A DNA stretch of 64,000 nt from Microvelia longipes (GCA_018340805.1 JACMZG010001914.1:48606604-48670603), one strand, 5' to 3'. Shown: positions 35,249 to 45,639, counted from the first letter of the stretch. Notes: a model not told the origin generated them from the letters alone. Translations and numbers: made by a program.

Positions 35249-35531
35249 AACCTATAGTGAATATAATATGTCTGATTTTTAAGTTTGCTTATATCTGAAC
35301 ATAAAATAAAACGTGCAATTTATGGTTTTTTGCGATTTAGGGGTGTAAAGTAGACTTTTGTTGTATTTCCAGTAATATTTGAACAGATATATCTCTGCTC
35401 ATGGGCTTAGTCAGGGGGGGGGACCGGCCTACCCCCTTAGCTCAGCAGGTTTTGTGAATTATATAAAAACTGCGGTTCAGACAAATAAATAATTTTATCT
35501 ACTCCTTGTATTGTAAGTTCTACTTACAGTC
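35249..35531. other. Spacer with G-rich patch
   Basis: A G8 run followed by ACCGGCCTACCCCC lies at 35415-35440. No gene seen. Confidence 0.4.
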
Positions 35532-36125
35532 TTGTTATCTCACACTGTAAATGTATTTTTACTTTCTAGGGAGTAAAAGTGAAAGTGTTGCCAACTTGAC
35601 AGAATTTTTTAGTAAAATTTTTAGGAATTTTAGGAAATTTTTAGATTTTTTTTGATGTTATGTTGGTACTACGGGTAGAATATACACACGCTAATGTTTA
35701 AATTACGAATATAGTATTACACATTATTCTATTGACAGCTTACAATAAAATAATGTGAAGATAGTGGCTTTATTCTCTCTTCATCAGAGTAATTGACATG
35801 GTAAGAATAAACTAAACTAACACAATATCAATTAAGGAGCTGAAGAATATATTAATAGTTGTTAGTATTAGTTCTCTAGTCGTAGATAAAATTTAATATG
35901 CAACAAGGGATGAAAGTTTTCAGATCTCGCATTATCTCCCTCGTCAAGCCTCGGGAGTCAAATTGTTAGTTAACTCCCTCGGCAAGCCTCGGAAGCTAAC
36001 TAGTATATCTCCCTCGGCCTTCCGGCCTCGTGAGCTAATGAAGTTTCCTCCTTCGGCGCTGCCTTAGGACGAAACTTTAACTTGAGCTGTAAAACTTACT
36101 TTCATCCCTTGTTGCATAAATAAAT
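35532..36125 (+). mobile_element. Family B non-autonomous element with terminal foldback
   Basis: Plus-strand copy of the element at 4581-5172. The foldback is well preserved: TATGCAACAAGGGATGAAAG near 35898-35917 pairs with TTTCATCCCTTGTTGCATA at 36101-36118. Between them are GC-rich blocks with CCCTCGTCAAGCCTCGG, CCCTCGGCAAGCCTCGG and TTCCGGCCTCG. It ends TTGCATAAATAAATATT, one base off the GCATAAATAACTATT end of the other copies. Confidence 0.82.
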
Positions 36126-36420
36126 ATTTTTAAAATTGATTTAAATTTTAATATTATAATAATTTAGAGCTTAAAGGTAACTTTTGTCTTAAAACATATA
36201 TTTGTTTTATTAGTTCAACCATTAACTTTGTGGTGATATTATTAGTAAAATAAAAATTAAAATGTCTGCTATATTTAGCCGTATTTAGTTCAGTTCAATT
36301 CAATTATAATTTGTATTTTGTTTTATTCTTTAAGTCTAATTGAATAAAACTAGTTTTCAAATAGTACTTTATTGCTTTTTTTCTAAACAAAAAATAAATC
36401 TTATTATCTTATTTTAATTG
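36126..36420. other. Spacer, no gene seen
   Basis: AT-rich with no recognised feature. Confidence 0.4.
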
Positions 36421-36442
36421 TTTGCAATACATACATACATAC

Positions 36443-36488
<46 letters not shown>

Positions 36489-36494
36489 AGCCCT

Positions 36495-36545
<51 letters not shown>

Positions 36546-36575
36546 AGCCCTAGACTATATATATATATATAGATA
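36421..36575. repeat. (TA)n tract with a repeated GATGAGCCCTAGAC spacer
   Basis: TGATGAGCCCTAGACTATAT occurs twice (36484 and 36540) within the TA run, so a unit of about 56 bp has been duplicated. The minus-strand ORF at 36404-36670 translates this tract. Confidence 0.93.
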
Positions 36576-36763
36576 GTCTTTTTTAATAAATTGGTAGATA
36601 AATTCTTAGTTTTTATATAAATTAATAAATAAATTATTATTTTTTGGTTTTTTAAACCTATAATACGCAAATTAAATTTATGTTGTTTTCAGTTGCAATT
36701 TTTAAAAATCTTACAAATGTGGTTGCCGCAATTATTAATTATTAAAAAAGTGTTAAAAGTGTG

Positions 36764-36836
36764 CGTCCCCTGTAAGGATCGAGCATACAACCTTCAGGTT
36801 AAGAGCTAAAGACGCTACTAACTTAGCTAAAGGAAA
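36764..36836 (-). pseudogene. Degenerate tRNA-Lys(CTT)-like sequence
   Basis: The minus strand reads TTAGCTAAGTTAGTAGCG (A-box-like), an anticodon loop CTCTTAA with CTT, and GCTCGATCC in the T arm. Six of seven acceptor positions can pair, but the anticodon stem has two mismatches and the T stem one. Either a decayed tRNA-Lys or a tRNA-Lys-derived SINE head. No terminator run follows closely. Confidence 0.5.
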
Positions 36837-36872
36837 AAGGCAGAGTGGGAGTAAAGTAGTTGCCCTGGCAAC

Positions 36873-37466
36873 AATAGTTATTTATGCCATAAGGCTAAGA
36901 AGTGTGTCTTTATGTCACGGCAATTAGATTTACCGACGAGCGAAGCGAGTCGGGAAAAATTGCCAAGACATAAAGCACTCATAAACCAAGACATAAAGCA
37001 GGCATAGCACTCATTAAAAAAAATCAAAAAATAGCACACATTAAACTGCCCTATATACTTAATTAAAAAAAACGTCCAATTAACTCCATATTATCGTCGC
37101 CATTAAATTCATCCATAGCTTCACACTTTTACTCAAAAATGTAAAAGCTTTACAAATAAACACACAAAAAGTGTCAATTAGAACACCTTTTAAAAACGAA
37201 AAAAAATTAGTCTACGAACAAAAACAGAAACAAAATGAACGTTTTTGAAGAAAACTCATGAAGGTTTACACAAATTGTTTTTGAACACGCTACATTACAG
37301 TAATGGCGGCAACATATGAATTACTTTTACGTCCTAGGAGTTTTTTTTACATTCATTATTGTCCTCGGAGGTGAAAAGTACTAAATAACCTCCTATAACA
37401 ATAATGATTGGCTTCTCATCCTAAAAACGGTCTAATAAGTGCTCAATTACGTACTACCCAAAAAAG
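36873..37466 (-). mobile_element. Family A non-autonomous element
   Basis: Minus-strand copy. It starts GTAGTACGTAATTGAGCAC and ends TATGGCATAAATAACTATT. The inner foldback arm is damaged: only CTTTATGTCTTGGCAATTTT and neighbouring pieces are kept, and two partial CAAGACATAAAGCA copies lie at 36959-37005. Confidence 0.82.
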
Positions 37467-37479
37467 CTATTTTACTGCT

Positions 37480-37905
37480 GCTAGTAACTTTTCTCCCTCT
37501 ACCAATAAGGAGTAAAGTACAATTTTGTACCCTTTTGGTGATGGAAATCTTTAAAAAGCATAAATACCTATAACTAATTGATTTTAAAATTGGCATAAAT
37601 GTTTTCTTCGTGTAATAAATATACTAAATTTTCAAATAGGGCTGGTATATCTAAGGTTTTTTGTTGGATCAATAATGTTGCAGTATGTGCAGTATCGAGG
37701 GAGGTCAGCACTTGAATGGGTAAACGCTGGAAATAAAACGGGTATTTTGTCTGCTAAAAGACGTACTGCAACATCAACTACGTGTTTCGTATTATGAGAA
37801 CTGCAAAGCGAGTCCGAAGTAGTCAGGATAAGAGTAGCGAATCCTATATGATGACGAGGAAAAGTACCCCTTACTCGATTTTTACGTTTTTTTGTCATTC
37901 CTCTA
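37480..37905 (+). repeat. Family C composite with 5S rRNA-like module, decayed
   Basis: The end of the first module (GTAATAAATATACTAAAT) is followed by the 5S-like segment, 37628-37740, with TTGGATCAATAATGTTGCAG and GTCAGCACTTGAATGGGTAA, ACGCTGGAAATAAAACGG. The tail holds GCAAAGCGAGTCCGAAGTAG, GAGTAGCGAATCC and ATGATGACGAGGAAAAG, and ends CTCGATTTTT. The minus-strand ORF at 37632-37967 is a shadow. Confidence 0.75.
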
Positions 37906-38892
37906 TCCTTTAATATCTTAAACGACGAACTAGTAAGTCTATAAAAGACACAAAAGAATTGTTGCAATGATAAATATGATCCAATTTATTACGTGGTCCT
38001 TCTGCATTCAAAAAATTATAAGGGAAGAAAAAAGAATTCAACTCCGTATCCTTTTTCTTTTAAAAATGTTATAATCAAAAGAAATCCTGCTAAGGACATC
38101 ATAAGAGAAATGAGCCCTGTCACAAAATTGTATGTAGTTTTTACAAAAATAGTAAAACCATAACCTGTAACAATAGGCAAACTAGACAGTGTAACCTTTA
38201 CAATATCTTTGGAACACAAGGGAGAAAAAAACTAAATAAAGACCCTACGATCTAAATGTTCTTTTACAAAGAAATGCTGGATATTAAATACGACAATCAT
38301 TATTTTCCTAACTAGGGGAAATAAAATAATTTAATTTACTTATATTAATTTGGATTTTAAACTATAAATTCAAAACCTATGTAAAATGTTTGTTAATGGT
38401 CTTAAATACTTACTAATTTATGTCTTATTATTATCCCAGTATTATTTTTCAAGGAATTGTAAATATGAGATGTGCAACACTGATTCATACTATAAAAGGG
38501 GAAGGATAATTTTATATTTTTATCTATTATTGTAAACTTTTTATTAAAAACTGGATCTTTGTTAAAAGTTATGAAATCAGAAGAAAACATGTTTATACTA
38601 CGATTGCTAAAATAAGGTTGCGGAAAACGGAGGGTGAATAGTAAATTAAACATTTATACAACACATTCTTCCAGTAAGGTCCGTAAACCGGGTTAATATT
38701 TCTTTGTCCTTCCTTCAAAATAGTGTTTCCTTGGGAAACAATCCATTTTTTTTTTGGTTAATTTTCCGATTTTTGCTTCTATATCTGAGCTGTTATACTT
38801 ATATCATTTATTACTACATCTTAGTAAATTTTCCTAGGGTTTTCAAAGGAAATGCGCTAAGTTATAAAGGGATAAATGAGTGCAGTAGCGCA
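37906..38892. other. Spacer with unassigned ORFs
   Basis: Minus-strand ORFs at 38016-38219 and 38402-38653 are open but AT-rich. The first encodes a hydrophobic stretch (FVTGLISLMMSLAGFLLII), which could be a membrane-protein relic or chance. I assign no function. Confidence 0.3.
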
Positions 38893-39252
38893 TAAACTAA
38901 GCTTCAAATGAGCGCAAATTATGACCAATTATAACCTAAGAACTAGGGAGGTTATACAAATCTGTGGTCATCATTCCAATATCTTCTTTGCTGAGCATAA
39001 TTTGCTAGCGAATTTTTGGCTTTTTCCGTTTCTAAAAGTTTTTTTTCTAACTCAGATAGTTTTTTCTGAGTTATATTTTCTCAGATAGTTTTCTGAGTTA
39101 GTAAAAACTTTTAGAAACGGAAAAAGCCAAAAATTCGCTAGCAAATTATGCTCAGCAAAGAAGATATTGGAATGATGGCCACAGGTTTGTATAACTCCCT
39201 AGTTCTTAGGTTACAATTGGTCATAATTTGCGCTCATTTAAAGCTTAGTTTA
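38893..39252. mobile_element. 360-bp near-perfect palindrome
   Basis: The left arm 38893-39055 pairs with the right arm 39090-39252 over about 160 bp with only a handful of mismatches. Landmarks are AAACTAAGCTT, ATGAGCGCAAATTATGACCA, CCTAAGAACTAGGGAG and GGCTTTTTCCGTTTCTAAAA. The centre (39050-39105) holds repeated AACTCAGATAGTTTT phrases. The arms have diverged very little, implying a young element or gene conversion between arms. There is no coding capacity. Confidence 0.9.
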
Positions 39253-39354
39253 ACCAAGTTACATCATTAACACAGTTGGGTTAATGATTTCAAAGCTTAA
39301 ACAAAAAAATGTGATGCGCTCAAAAGATAGTGTGTCTCGAGATTAGTCTAGAAT

Positions 39355-39359
39355 ATATA

Positions 39360-39400
<41 letters not shown>

Positions 39401-39413
39401 TATATATATAATA

Positions 39414-39495
<82 letters not shown>
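39355..39495. repeat. (TA)n microsatellite
   Basis: About 140 bp of TA with occasional AA breaks. Confidence 0.95.
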
Positions 39496-39496
<1 letters not shown>

Positions 39497-39575
39497 ATAA
39501 TAATTATACTCAATTAACTAATTAACTTAAATAAAAGAACTCCCCACCACAGCTCAAATGTGTTGAATAAAACAA

Positions 39576-40124
39576 TTTTTTGAGGTAGTACGTAATTGAG
39601 CACTTTATTGGACCGTTTTAGGATGAGAAGCCAATCATTATTGTATAGGAGGTTATTAAGTACTTTTCACCTCCGAGGACAATAATGAATGTAAAAAAAA
39701 CTCCTAGGACGTAAAGTAATTCATATATTGCCGCCATTACTGTAATGTAGCGTGTTCAAAAAACAATCTGTGTTAAACCTTCATGAGTTTTTTTAAAAAC
39801 GTTCATTTTGTTTCTGTTTTGTTCGTAGACTATTTTTTTTTCGTTTTTGTGTGTTTTTGTAAAGCTTTTACATTTTGAGTAAAAGTGTGAAACTATGAAT
39901 GAATTTAATGACGACGATAATACGGAGTTAGTTGGACGTTTGTTTTTTTTTTCAAATTAAGTAGTTTATTTAATGAGTGCTACCTCAAAAAAAATAGTGT
40001 ATGCCATCCGGCTGAGAATGTCTTTATGTCTTGGCAATTTTTCCCGACTCGCTTCGCTCGTCGGTAAACCTAATTGCCGTGACATAAAGACACACTTCTC
40101 AGCCTTATGGCATAAATAACTATT
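39576..40124 (+). mobile_element. Family A non-autonomous element
   Basis: Starts TTTTTTGAGGTAGTACGTAA and ends GGCATAAATAACTATT. The end foldback is intact: TATGCCATCCGGCTGAGAAT and CTTTATGTCTTGGCAATTTT pair with AATTGCCGTGACATAAAGAC and TTCTCAGCCTTATGGCATA. Between the arms lies CCCGACTCGCTTCGCTCGTC. About 55 bp are missing from the middle relative to the copy at 46753. ATGAATGAATTTAATGACGA here may be a relic of an autonomous ORF start. Confidence 0.88.
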
Positions 40125-40131
40125 TTGTGGA

Positions 40132-40162
40132 GACACTCTTCTTCATAACGAAGAAGAGTCTG
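40132..40162. other. Short hairpin and local direct repeat
   Basis: ACTCTTCTTC and GAAGAAGAGT pair around ATAAC. ATTATAAACAACTTC occurs twice directly afterwards (40168-40208). Confidence 0.6.
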
Positions 40163-40462
40163 TTTAATTATAAACAACTTCCTACTGGATCATTATAAAC
40201 AACTTCATCCTGAATCATTCGTATTTATTATTATTAAAAGTATTCTTCGTTTTTTAAAGTTGGTTATTTTACTTTTGTTTTTGTTTAAGAAACTAAATAA
40301 AAATATCAAGTAGTGAAAGCCTAGAGGCGAAGCTAGAGGCGAATTATAAATTTTGAAGGTCAATAAAGTTTTTTTGTTTCATTTTTATTTTTTTCGGCTG
40401 GAATACTTTGCGTGTGTCCTTTATTCACTTGATGAGAGAGTATATTTTGTTTAGTTACTAAC

Positions 40463-40686
40463 CTTCACTTTTATTCTGTAATCTGTAACCTTCCGCGTGT
40501 AATCATTACCTAAATAACCTGAACTCAGACAAGCGGAGAGAGTGGGAGAGTAACCTTCATTCGAATCCACCTTGTATTTTCGCGGTACCTGTATGCCGAA
40601 CAAGGAAAATGATTCCACACGACCGAACTTCGTGCCGTAAATATTTAGAATATCATATGGAACCAGGAAGTCCAACAGAGAAGGTT
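40463..40686 (-). CDS. Candidate internal coding exon, unknown protein
   Basis: On the minus strand a 224-bp segment is open, noticeably GC-richer than its surroundings and uses many C- or G-ending codons. It is preceded by a pyrimidine-rich TTGTTTTCAAG (possible splice acceptor) and followed by AAG/GTTAGT, a good splice-donor match. Between these, two bases plus 74 complete codons read through, including LLDFLVPYDILNIYGTKFGR, VESFSLFGIQVPRKYK and GYSPTLSACLSSGYLG. I do not recognise the family. The ATG-initiated ORF (40451-40675) would end three codons beyond the donor site. No neighbouring exon is visible, so the host gene may extend far outside or this may be a relic. Confidence 0.4.
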
Positions 40687-40699
40687 CTTGAAAACAAAT

Positions 40700-41319
40700 T
40701 GAAATTTTAAATTATTCTGAAGACGTAGACGAAAACTAATATTTACAGGTGTACGTCTGAATATGTAAATAGTAAGGTAGTGAAGATGAAATATCTAGTC
40801 TTCCTTATTACTAAATCTTAAGTTCAATTAGTTTATAATAGAAGTAAAAGATTTATTAATACATTCTTCTTAGTTAATATAGATTCTTCTTTAGTTAATA
40901 GAATGTTATATTGAGGTTCGAATCAATGTATTAACATAAATAAATAAATAAATTTTATTTAGCAATTAACAATAATTGTTATGTTTATTGTCAATACAAT
41001 AATATTAAAATTCAGGAAAAAAATGTTGAAGATTAATTATATTGAATTCTAGAACATTATAAAGAGCGTTGTTTAATAATAACTCTCTTCCATATTTAGT
41101 GAATACCTTTAATTCCAAACCTCTTTTTGATGCTGACAATAGATTGTAAAGTCTGAGCCCAGCCTGATACTTCAAAATACCATGCCGTTTTTGAAAGTCT
41201 GAATTTAGGTGCTCTAAACAAAAAATTAATTTTTCTTGTAAAATTAGAATAAATATTTTTCTTAAAGATATACTTGAGGGGGCATAGCTATCTCATTACA
41301 TTATGAGACCTGAAACATC
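40700..41319. other. Spacer, no gene seen
   Basis: AT-rich. TTCTTCTTTAGTTAATAGA-like phrases are repeated near 40865-40905. Confidence 0.35.
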
Positions 41320-41454
41320 TTTCTGGGGCTCTCAGGGGCTCTTTGTAACCTCATTGAATCCTCCTCTAAGAGAGAGTTAAGGTTATAAATAATTTGTTTT
41401 CGTCTTCCCGCACATTGCTTTTATTTTGATTTGTATTTTAACGTTCTACTATAT
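41320..41454 (+). repeat. Family G dispersed repeat
   Basis: Second copy of the repeat at 33060-33200, with GGCTCTTTGTAACCTCATTG, GAATCCTCC and CCGCACATTG. It is cut at its 3' side by the SINE at 41455. Confidence 0.65.
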
Positions 41455-41685
41455 GAAATGAAATAAAATGAAATGCCCGTTTTAGGGCATTTCGGCCCAT
41501 CAGGGTATTCACCATGCGGGAACAACCTCAGGTGGGTTGCATTTACTACACTCCAAGAATTAATTAAAGTTGGCAAAATCGTTTTAATACAAATACTATT
41601 CATAAAATCTTAGAGCATAGCCCGGGCTGCGAACCCCGGACCTCCGGTGCTGAAATCGAGTGCGATCACGGTCACAGAGGCAGAC
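41455..41685 (-). mobile_element. tRNA-derived SINE, head type 1
   Basis: The minus strand begins GTCTGCCTCTGTGACCGTGA and carries GAGGTCCGGGGTTCGCAGCC as B-box region. The body holds ATTTTATGAATAGT, GCCAACTTTAATT, CCACCTGAGGTTGTTCCCG, and ends GGGCCGAAATGCCCTAAAAC. The minus-strand ORF 41421-41603 is a shadow. Confidence 0.85.
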
Positions 41686-42139
41686 TGTTCTACTATATAA
41701 GTTATTGTAATTTTGTACTGATTATTTGATTGTCAGGTTACTTTTTCGAAGATTCAAAATTTAACCTATAGGGCCACTATAGAAATAATATCTATATAAT
41801 ATTCTCTACTGTGAATGAATATGAGCCATTGATATGAAAAAGAGAGTAAAGGTTGAAATATTTCTCTTTTGTAGCACTATTTATTTTATAGAGCTCCCAC
41901 ATCTTGAAAGGAAATTTAAACAACACAGCTTAAAGTTCTATAATAACTACAAAAAAACTAATTATTTAGCTCTATAATCACCTAACATAGTAAGCATCGC
42001 CTACAATTCAAAAAATCGGGTTCATGGTACCTCAATTCTTTGCCCTTAAAAAATATTGTTCCCAGTATTTTTATACTAGAGAGTTAAAACTCAGTAAAAC
42101 ATTAATCCTTATAGATAGTTCTTTCCCTTCTTTATAATG

Positions 42140-42330
42140 CAGCAAAAATTCATTTGAAAATGAATAAATGCGGAAAACTGTTTGAATCAACAATACATAA
42201 ACCTCGGAAAAATGATGCGATCGATGTGAAATTTGGAACACATGTAGTACTATCCTTAAGAACAACAAATAAGCCAAGTGTTTTATTGTCAACTTTAGTT
42301 ACATGTTTATCAAAAACGTATAAGCGTTAT
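42140..42330 (+). repeat. Family C repeat, middle of first module
   Basis: GATGTGAAATTTGGAACACA followed by TGTAGTACTATCCTTAAGA aligns with the TTTGGCACGCATGTAG block. The ORF at 42154-42351 is a shadow. Confidence 0.55.
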
Positions 42331-42366
42331 CTAAAAAATTTTAAATTTTAAAAAAGACATCAAATT

Positions 42367-42875
42367 GAGTATGAGTTATGTGTTTGGGCGCTTAAGAGAC
42401 AAAATAAAAAATTTAGATGTTATATATTTAAACAACAATATTTTGCACAGAGGATTTTGTTAAAATACTCTCTTCAGTGAAATTAACTCAGATCATAATA
42501 ATTGAGTATAATTCGTATTTGGCCCTTTTTAATTTATCATTCTCAATGATTAATAAATGACAGAAAGAAAAGTGCAAAGATAATTTAAATGTTTGAAAAA
42601 AAATTAAAACTCTTTTTTTGTTGTTTAAAATATTTTTTTTAAACTTTTTTTATTGAATATTGCAACTACATGAAAGATATGTTATTAGCAATAATAGTAA
42701 CAGTGATAAGATATGGCTTTGATATGACTGTTGCAAGATTTATGTTGGTGCAAGAGACTGATGCAAGAATATGTTGTTTAAATATAACATATAAATTTTT
42801 ATTTTGTCTCATAAGCGCCTAAACACATAACTCATACTTATTATGGAAACCAATACAGTTGATAATGTACATAAT
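42367..42875. mobile_element. TIR element, about 510 bp, possible 12-bp target duplication
   Basis: 42368-42436 is complementary to 42773-42838: AGTATGAGTTATGTGTTTGG, GCGCTTAAGAGACAAAATAA, then ATGTTATATATTTAAACAAC. AGACATCAAATT occurs just outside the left end (42355-42366) and again at 42876-42887, 37 bp beyond the right arm, so the right end may extend past the TIR. No transposase ORF. Confidence 0.75.
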
Positions 42876-42887
42876 AGACATCAAATT

Positions 42888-43590
42888 TAGTTGAAATTTG
42901 TAAATTGGAGTGAGGTAATTTTAAGAAAAAGTCAAGGGAACCCCTACCCCTTTTGTATTTTTATGTTATAACCTTTATTTTCTTTTATAATGGCTATAAA
43001 AATAAATTTTCTCACACCTAGTAAGGACAGCGGACAAAAGCAGTTCGGACATTACTTAAATTGCTGAAAAATATTTTCACGATTTGTATAAATTGGTTCG
43101 AAATAAAGTGAATCAGATAAAGGATTTCTTACATAAAATTGTAATAAATTCCGTTCACTTTTTTTTCAAGATTTTTCCCAAGTCCGAGTAAAAGTCCTTG
43201 TGGCCTAAGGATACACATGTTACCATTTTAAGTCAAAACTTCACAAATTATTTCTAATATAAATAGATACCGAAGTCTTAGTGCTAAGTTGCGACATAGC
43301 CCCAGGATACAAGGCTTGGTCCTTTATTTCCTCAAAGGATACTGATACGGTATCAAGCGCTGAGTTTTTGAAAGCGATTGGGTGTCCACAACACGACGAA
43401 AGTTCAAGGAGAGCTTAAAAGTTTAAAGTCAACATGAAAAGTGAGAGGAACTTAGTATTCGATATTGTCATTATGAACTTAAAATATTTAACACGTTTAG
43501 CCTTAAAACCTGAATGAAGTGAGACATTTTAGCAAAGAAAAATAAGTATGGTAATGGTAAGGGGAGGAGGTATGGAAAGGGCTCACTGAT
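42888..43590. other. Spacer, no gene seen
   Basis: 43437-43459 is identical to the complement of 50335-50357 (23 bases), inside the candidate ORF at 50190-50411. Otherwise no signal. Confidence 0.35.
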
Positions 43591-43593
43591 CAA

Positions 43594-43596
43594 GAA

Positions 43597-43673
<77 letters not shown>
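43594..43673. repeat. (TA)n microsatellite
   Basis: TA run preceded by GGGCTCACTGATCAAGAAAT, a lead also seen (CTGATCAAG) at 52110 and 54560 in Family D repeats. Confidence 0.94.
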
Positions 43674-43679
<6 letters not shown>

Positions 43680-44086
43680 CTTTATAGATCATAAAGTTAT
43701 CTATGTTTTTGGTTTAAGTTTATAGTGTTTATTAGTAAATGTCAGATTTCTTCTTAGTTGAGAAAAAGTAAATAAGTATTGTCCACCATAGTAGTTTTTT
43801 CTCAGATAAGAGTTGTTGTTATTTATCAGTTTGATTGTGTTATCCAGCTTCTACCCAGTTTTAAACAGTTTTAATTGCCAATTTATTAAATTAATTGAAT
43901 GTATTTGTTTAGTTATTTAATTTGAATTTATTAATGCTGTAGAACACATCTGTTAACTTCACCATGTAAGATATCTTTTTAAGTTTTTTGTTTCTTTGCT
44001 ATTTTTGTTATCAGTGTGTTTTTATTTTGAGTATTTCTTGATACCATAGTGTTACAATACCTTTGTATTATTATATGTTACAGCCA
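43674..44086. other. Spacer, likely PLE 3' region
   Basis: No ORF. It is T-rich like the 3' regions of the other PLE copies and runs into a hammerhead-like motif. Confidence 0.35.
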
Positions 44087-44130
44087 ACCCTGAAGATGGC
44101 TACATAATAAAGTTGCCGAAACGTCGGTGA
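44087..44130 (+). ncRNA. Hammerhead-ribozyme-like motif, PLE type
   Basis: CTGAAGA (44090-44096) is followed by the stem II arms TGGC and TTGCC-like around a 13-nt loop, then GAAAC and GTC (44118-44125). Every core position of CUGANGA...GAAA...GUC is present. ACC before and GGT after could give a short stem I. Stem III would be minimal, as in PLE hammerheads that work as dimers. No PLE coding sequence lies directly beside it, so it is probably a solo terminal repeat. Confidence 0.55.
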
Positions 44131-44229
44131 AATGAATTTGAAGTTTTTGAGAGTGTTTCTACTAGTGACCGCAACCCTGATGTTGTAACATAGTATAATA
44201 TTATTGAACGGTCGAGATTAAAAGAAGAA

Positions 44230-44230
<1 letters not shown>

Positions 44231-44313
<83 letters not shown>
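44231..44313. repeat. (TA)n microsatellite
   Basis: About 80 bp of TA; the ORF at 44100-44342 translates it. Confidence 0.95.
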
Positions 44314-44316
<3 letters not shown>

Positions 44317-45089
44317 GCATTCATTAAGGTATTAAACTTCACCGTATTCTAGTACTTACTGACAGCTGAGTCATAGGCTTGTAAGGCAGAGGTTGCGAAG
44401 TCGTGACAACCAAGTATTCTACGAATTTCTCCCTAAAAAGGGTATATGTCCCTTTTAAGAAGGGGGGGGGGGAAATAATTTAAGAAAAATGTGTCTACGG
44501 GACCCAAGATCCACGTTTATGAATTCATTTTTATACCAATTTTGAAAGTTTTGAAGGAAAGTAGAATTCGTTTCTTGGATCTCCTATAGAAATGGAAATC
44601 TAAAACGTTTGAAAATAAATAAGGTCGATGAGGTCTAAAAATCAATTTTCAGAATCAGCACCCCAAAAACAATATACTCAAAGTAACTATACTTATCCAA
44701 ATTTAGAATCACAATTTTTGAGCGCATTTCATTAGAAATATTCAGGACTGTTAATAATTGTACACAACACAAGACTTTTTATCAAGCTATTTATTAGAAT
44801 ATCACTTATAAATATTACTGCTAATATAAATCAATAAAAGAAATAAATCTGACAAGTAAAACAAGTAAGTACCGAAAGACGTCCATTTTGTTTAATGCGA
44901 TCCGTGTCCCCCCAATGTAGCCAACCAAAATAAAATTAAAAGAAATAAACTTATTTTTTTAAAACTAAGTAAAGATTTATACAACAAGGACAATGACAAA
45001 CATCGACTTTAAATTAAAACTGAACACCTATGCAATAACTTGTCTAAGTAAGGATGCACTGATTCTAAAGAAAATGTTGACATATTTGA
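44314..45089. other. Spacer, no gene seen
   Basis: A G10 run lies near 44463-44472. No coding signal. Confidence 0.4.
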
Positions 45090-45195
45090 GACCTACGGAT
45101 AATTCCGGTGACATCCCGGTTTTGATTTTTTTGCAAACACAATAATTTTCCTATATACCTACGGAATAAATGAGGAGAAGTAATGAATATAAAGT
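45090..45195 (-). repeat. Family C repeat, 5' terminal fragment
   Basis: On the minus strand: TCCTCATTTATTCCGTAGGT, ATATAGGAAAATTATTGTG, then the CGGGATGTCACCGGAATTAT block. Confidence 0.8.
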
Positions 45196-45639
45196 TATAT
45201 TAGATATGGTATTTTTATAAAATAATTTATAAAACGTTTTAAAAATAGGAGAATCAACAACATATTTTTGTTCATTGAAAATATTAATGGCTAGCTTTTT
45301 TGGACAAATAAATTTCTAATGATTCTAATGCATTTAACCTCCGACCAAAATCCTCTCTATGTAGAATGGTTTTTTCTTTGGCACATACATGGTTGGTTTC
45401 AAGAATGTGCTTTGCAAATGCTGAGCTCCGTGTATACTTTTCTTTTAGAAAAAGAAAACCATGATCAACTAAGATTTTGTAAAAAAATTTGCCTGAAGAT
45501 GCCTACAATGTTTTGTGAAATAAATTGCTAAATAATTCGTTTTTTGTTGTTATTATAGAACTTTAAGCTGTTGTGTTTAAATTTCCTACCAAGATGTGGG
45601 AGTTCTATAAAATAAATAGTACTACAAAAGAAAAATGAC

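Larger units (their letters stand above)
41861..45635. repeat. Distant inverted repeat pair, arms about 108 bp, 3.6 kb apart
   Basis: 41861-41970 is complementary to 45527-45635 at roughly 90 percent. Landmarks are TTTGTAGCACTATTTATTTT, ATAGAGCTCCCACATCTTG, GAAATTTAAACA and CTTAAAGTTCTATAATAAC. The right arm is followed inward by TTGCCTGAAGATGCC (45490-45504 on the plus strand), a PLE-terminus-like phrase. The interval holds several unrelated repeats, so the arms may be opposed solo PLE terminal repeats or the ends of one heavily invaded element. Confidence 0.7.

Noticed and set aside
37632..37967. 111-residue minus-strand ORF
   Set aside because: Lies antisense to a 5S-bearing Family C copy and has no domain.
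38016..38219. Hydrophobic minus-strand ORF, possibly a membrane-protein relic
   Set aside because: AT-rich, no family match by eye and no splice signals that fit; chance cannot be excluded.
45319..45531. 70-residue ORF beside the right arm of the distant inverted repeat
   Set aside because: It overlaps PLE-terminus-like non-coding sequence and has no recognised domain.
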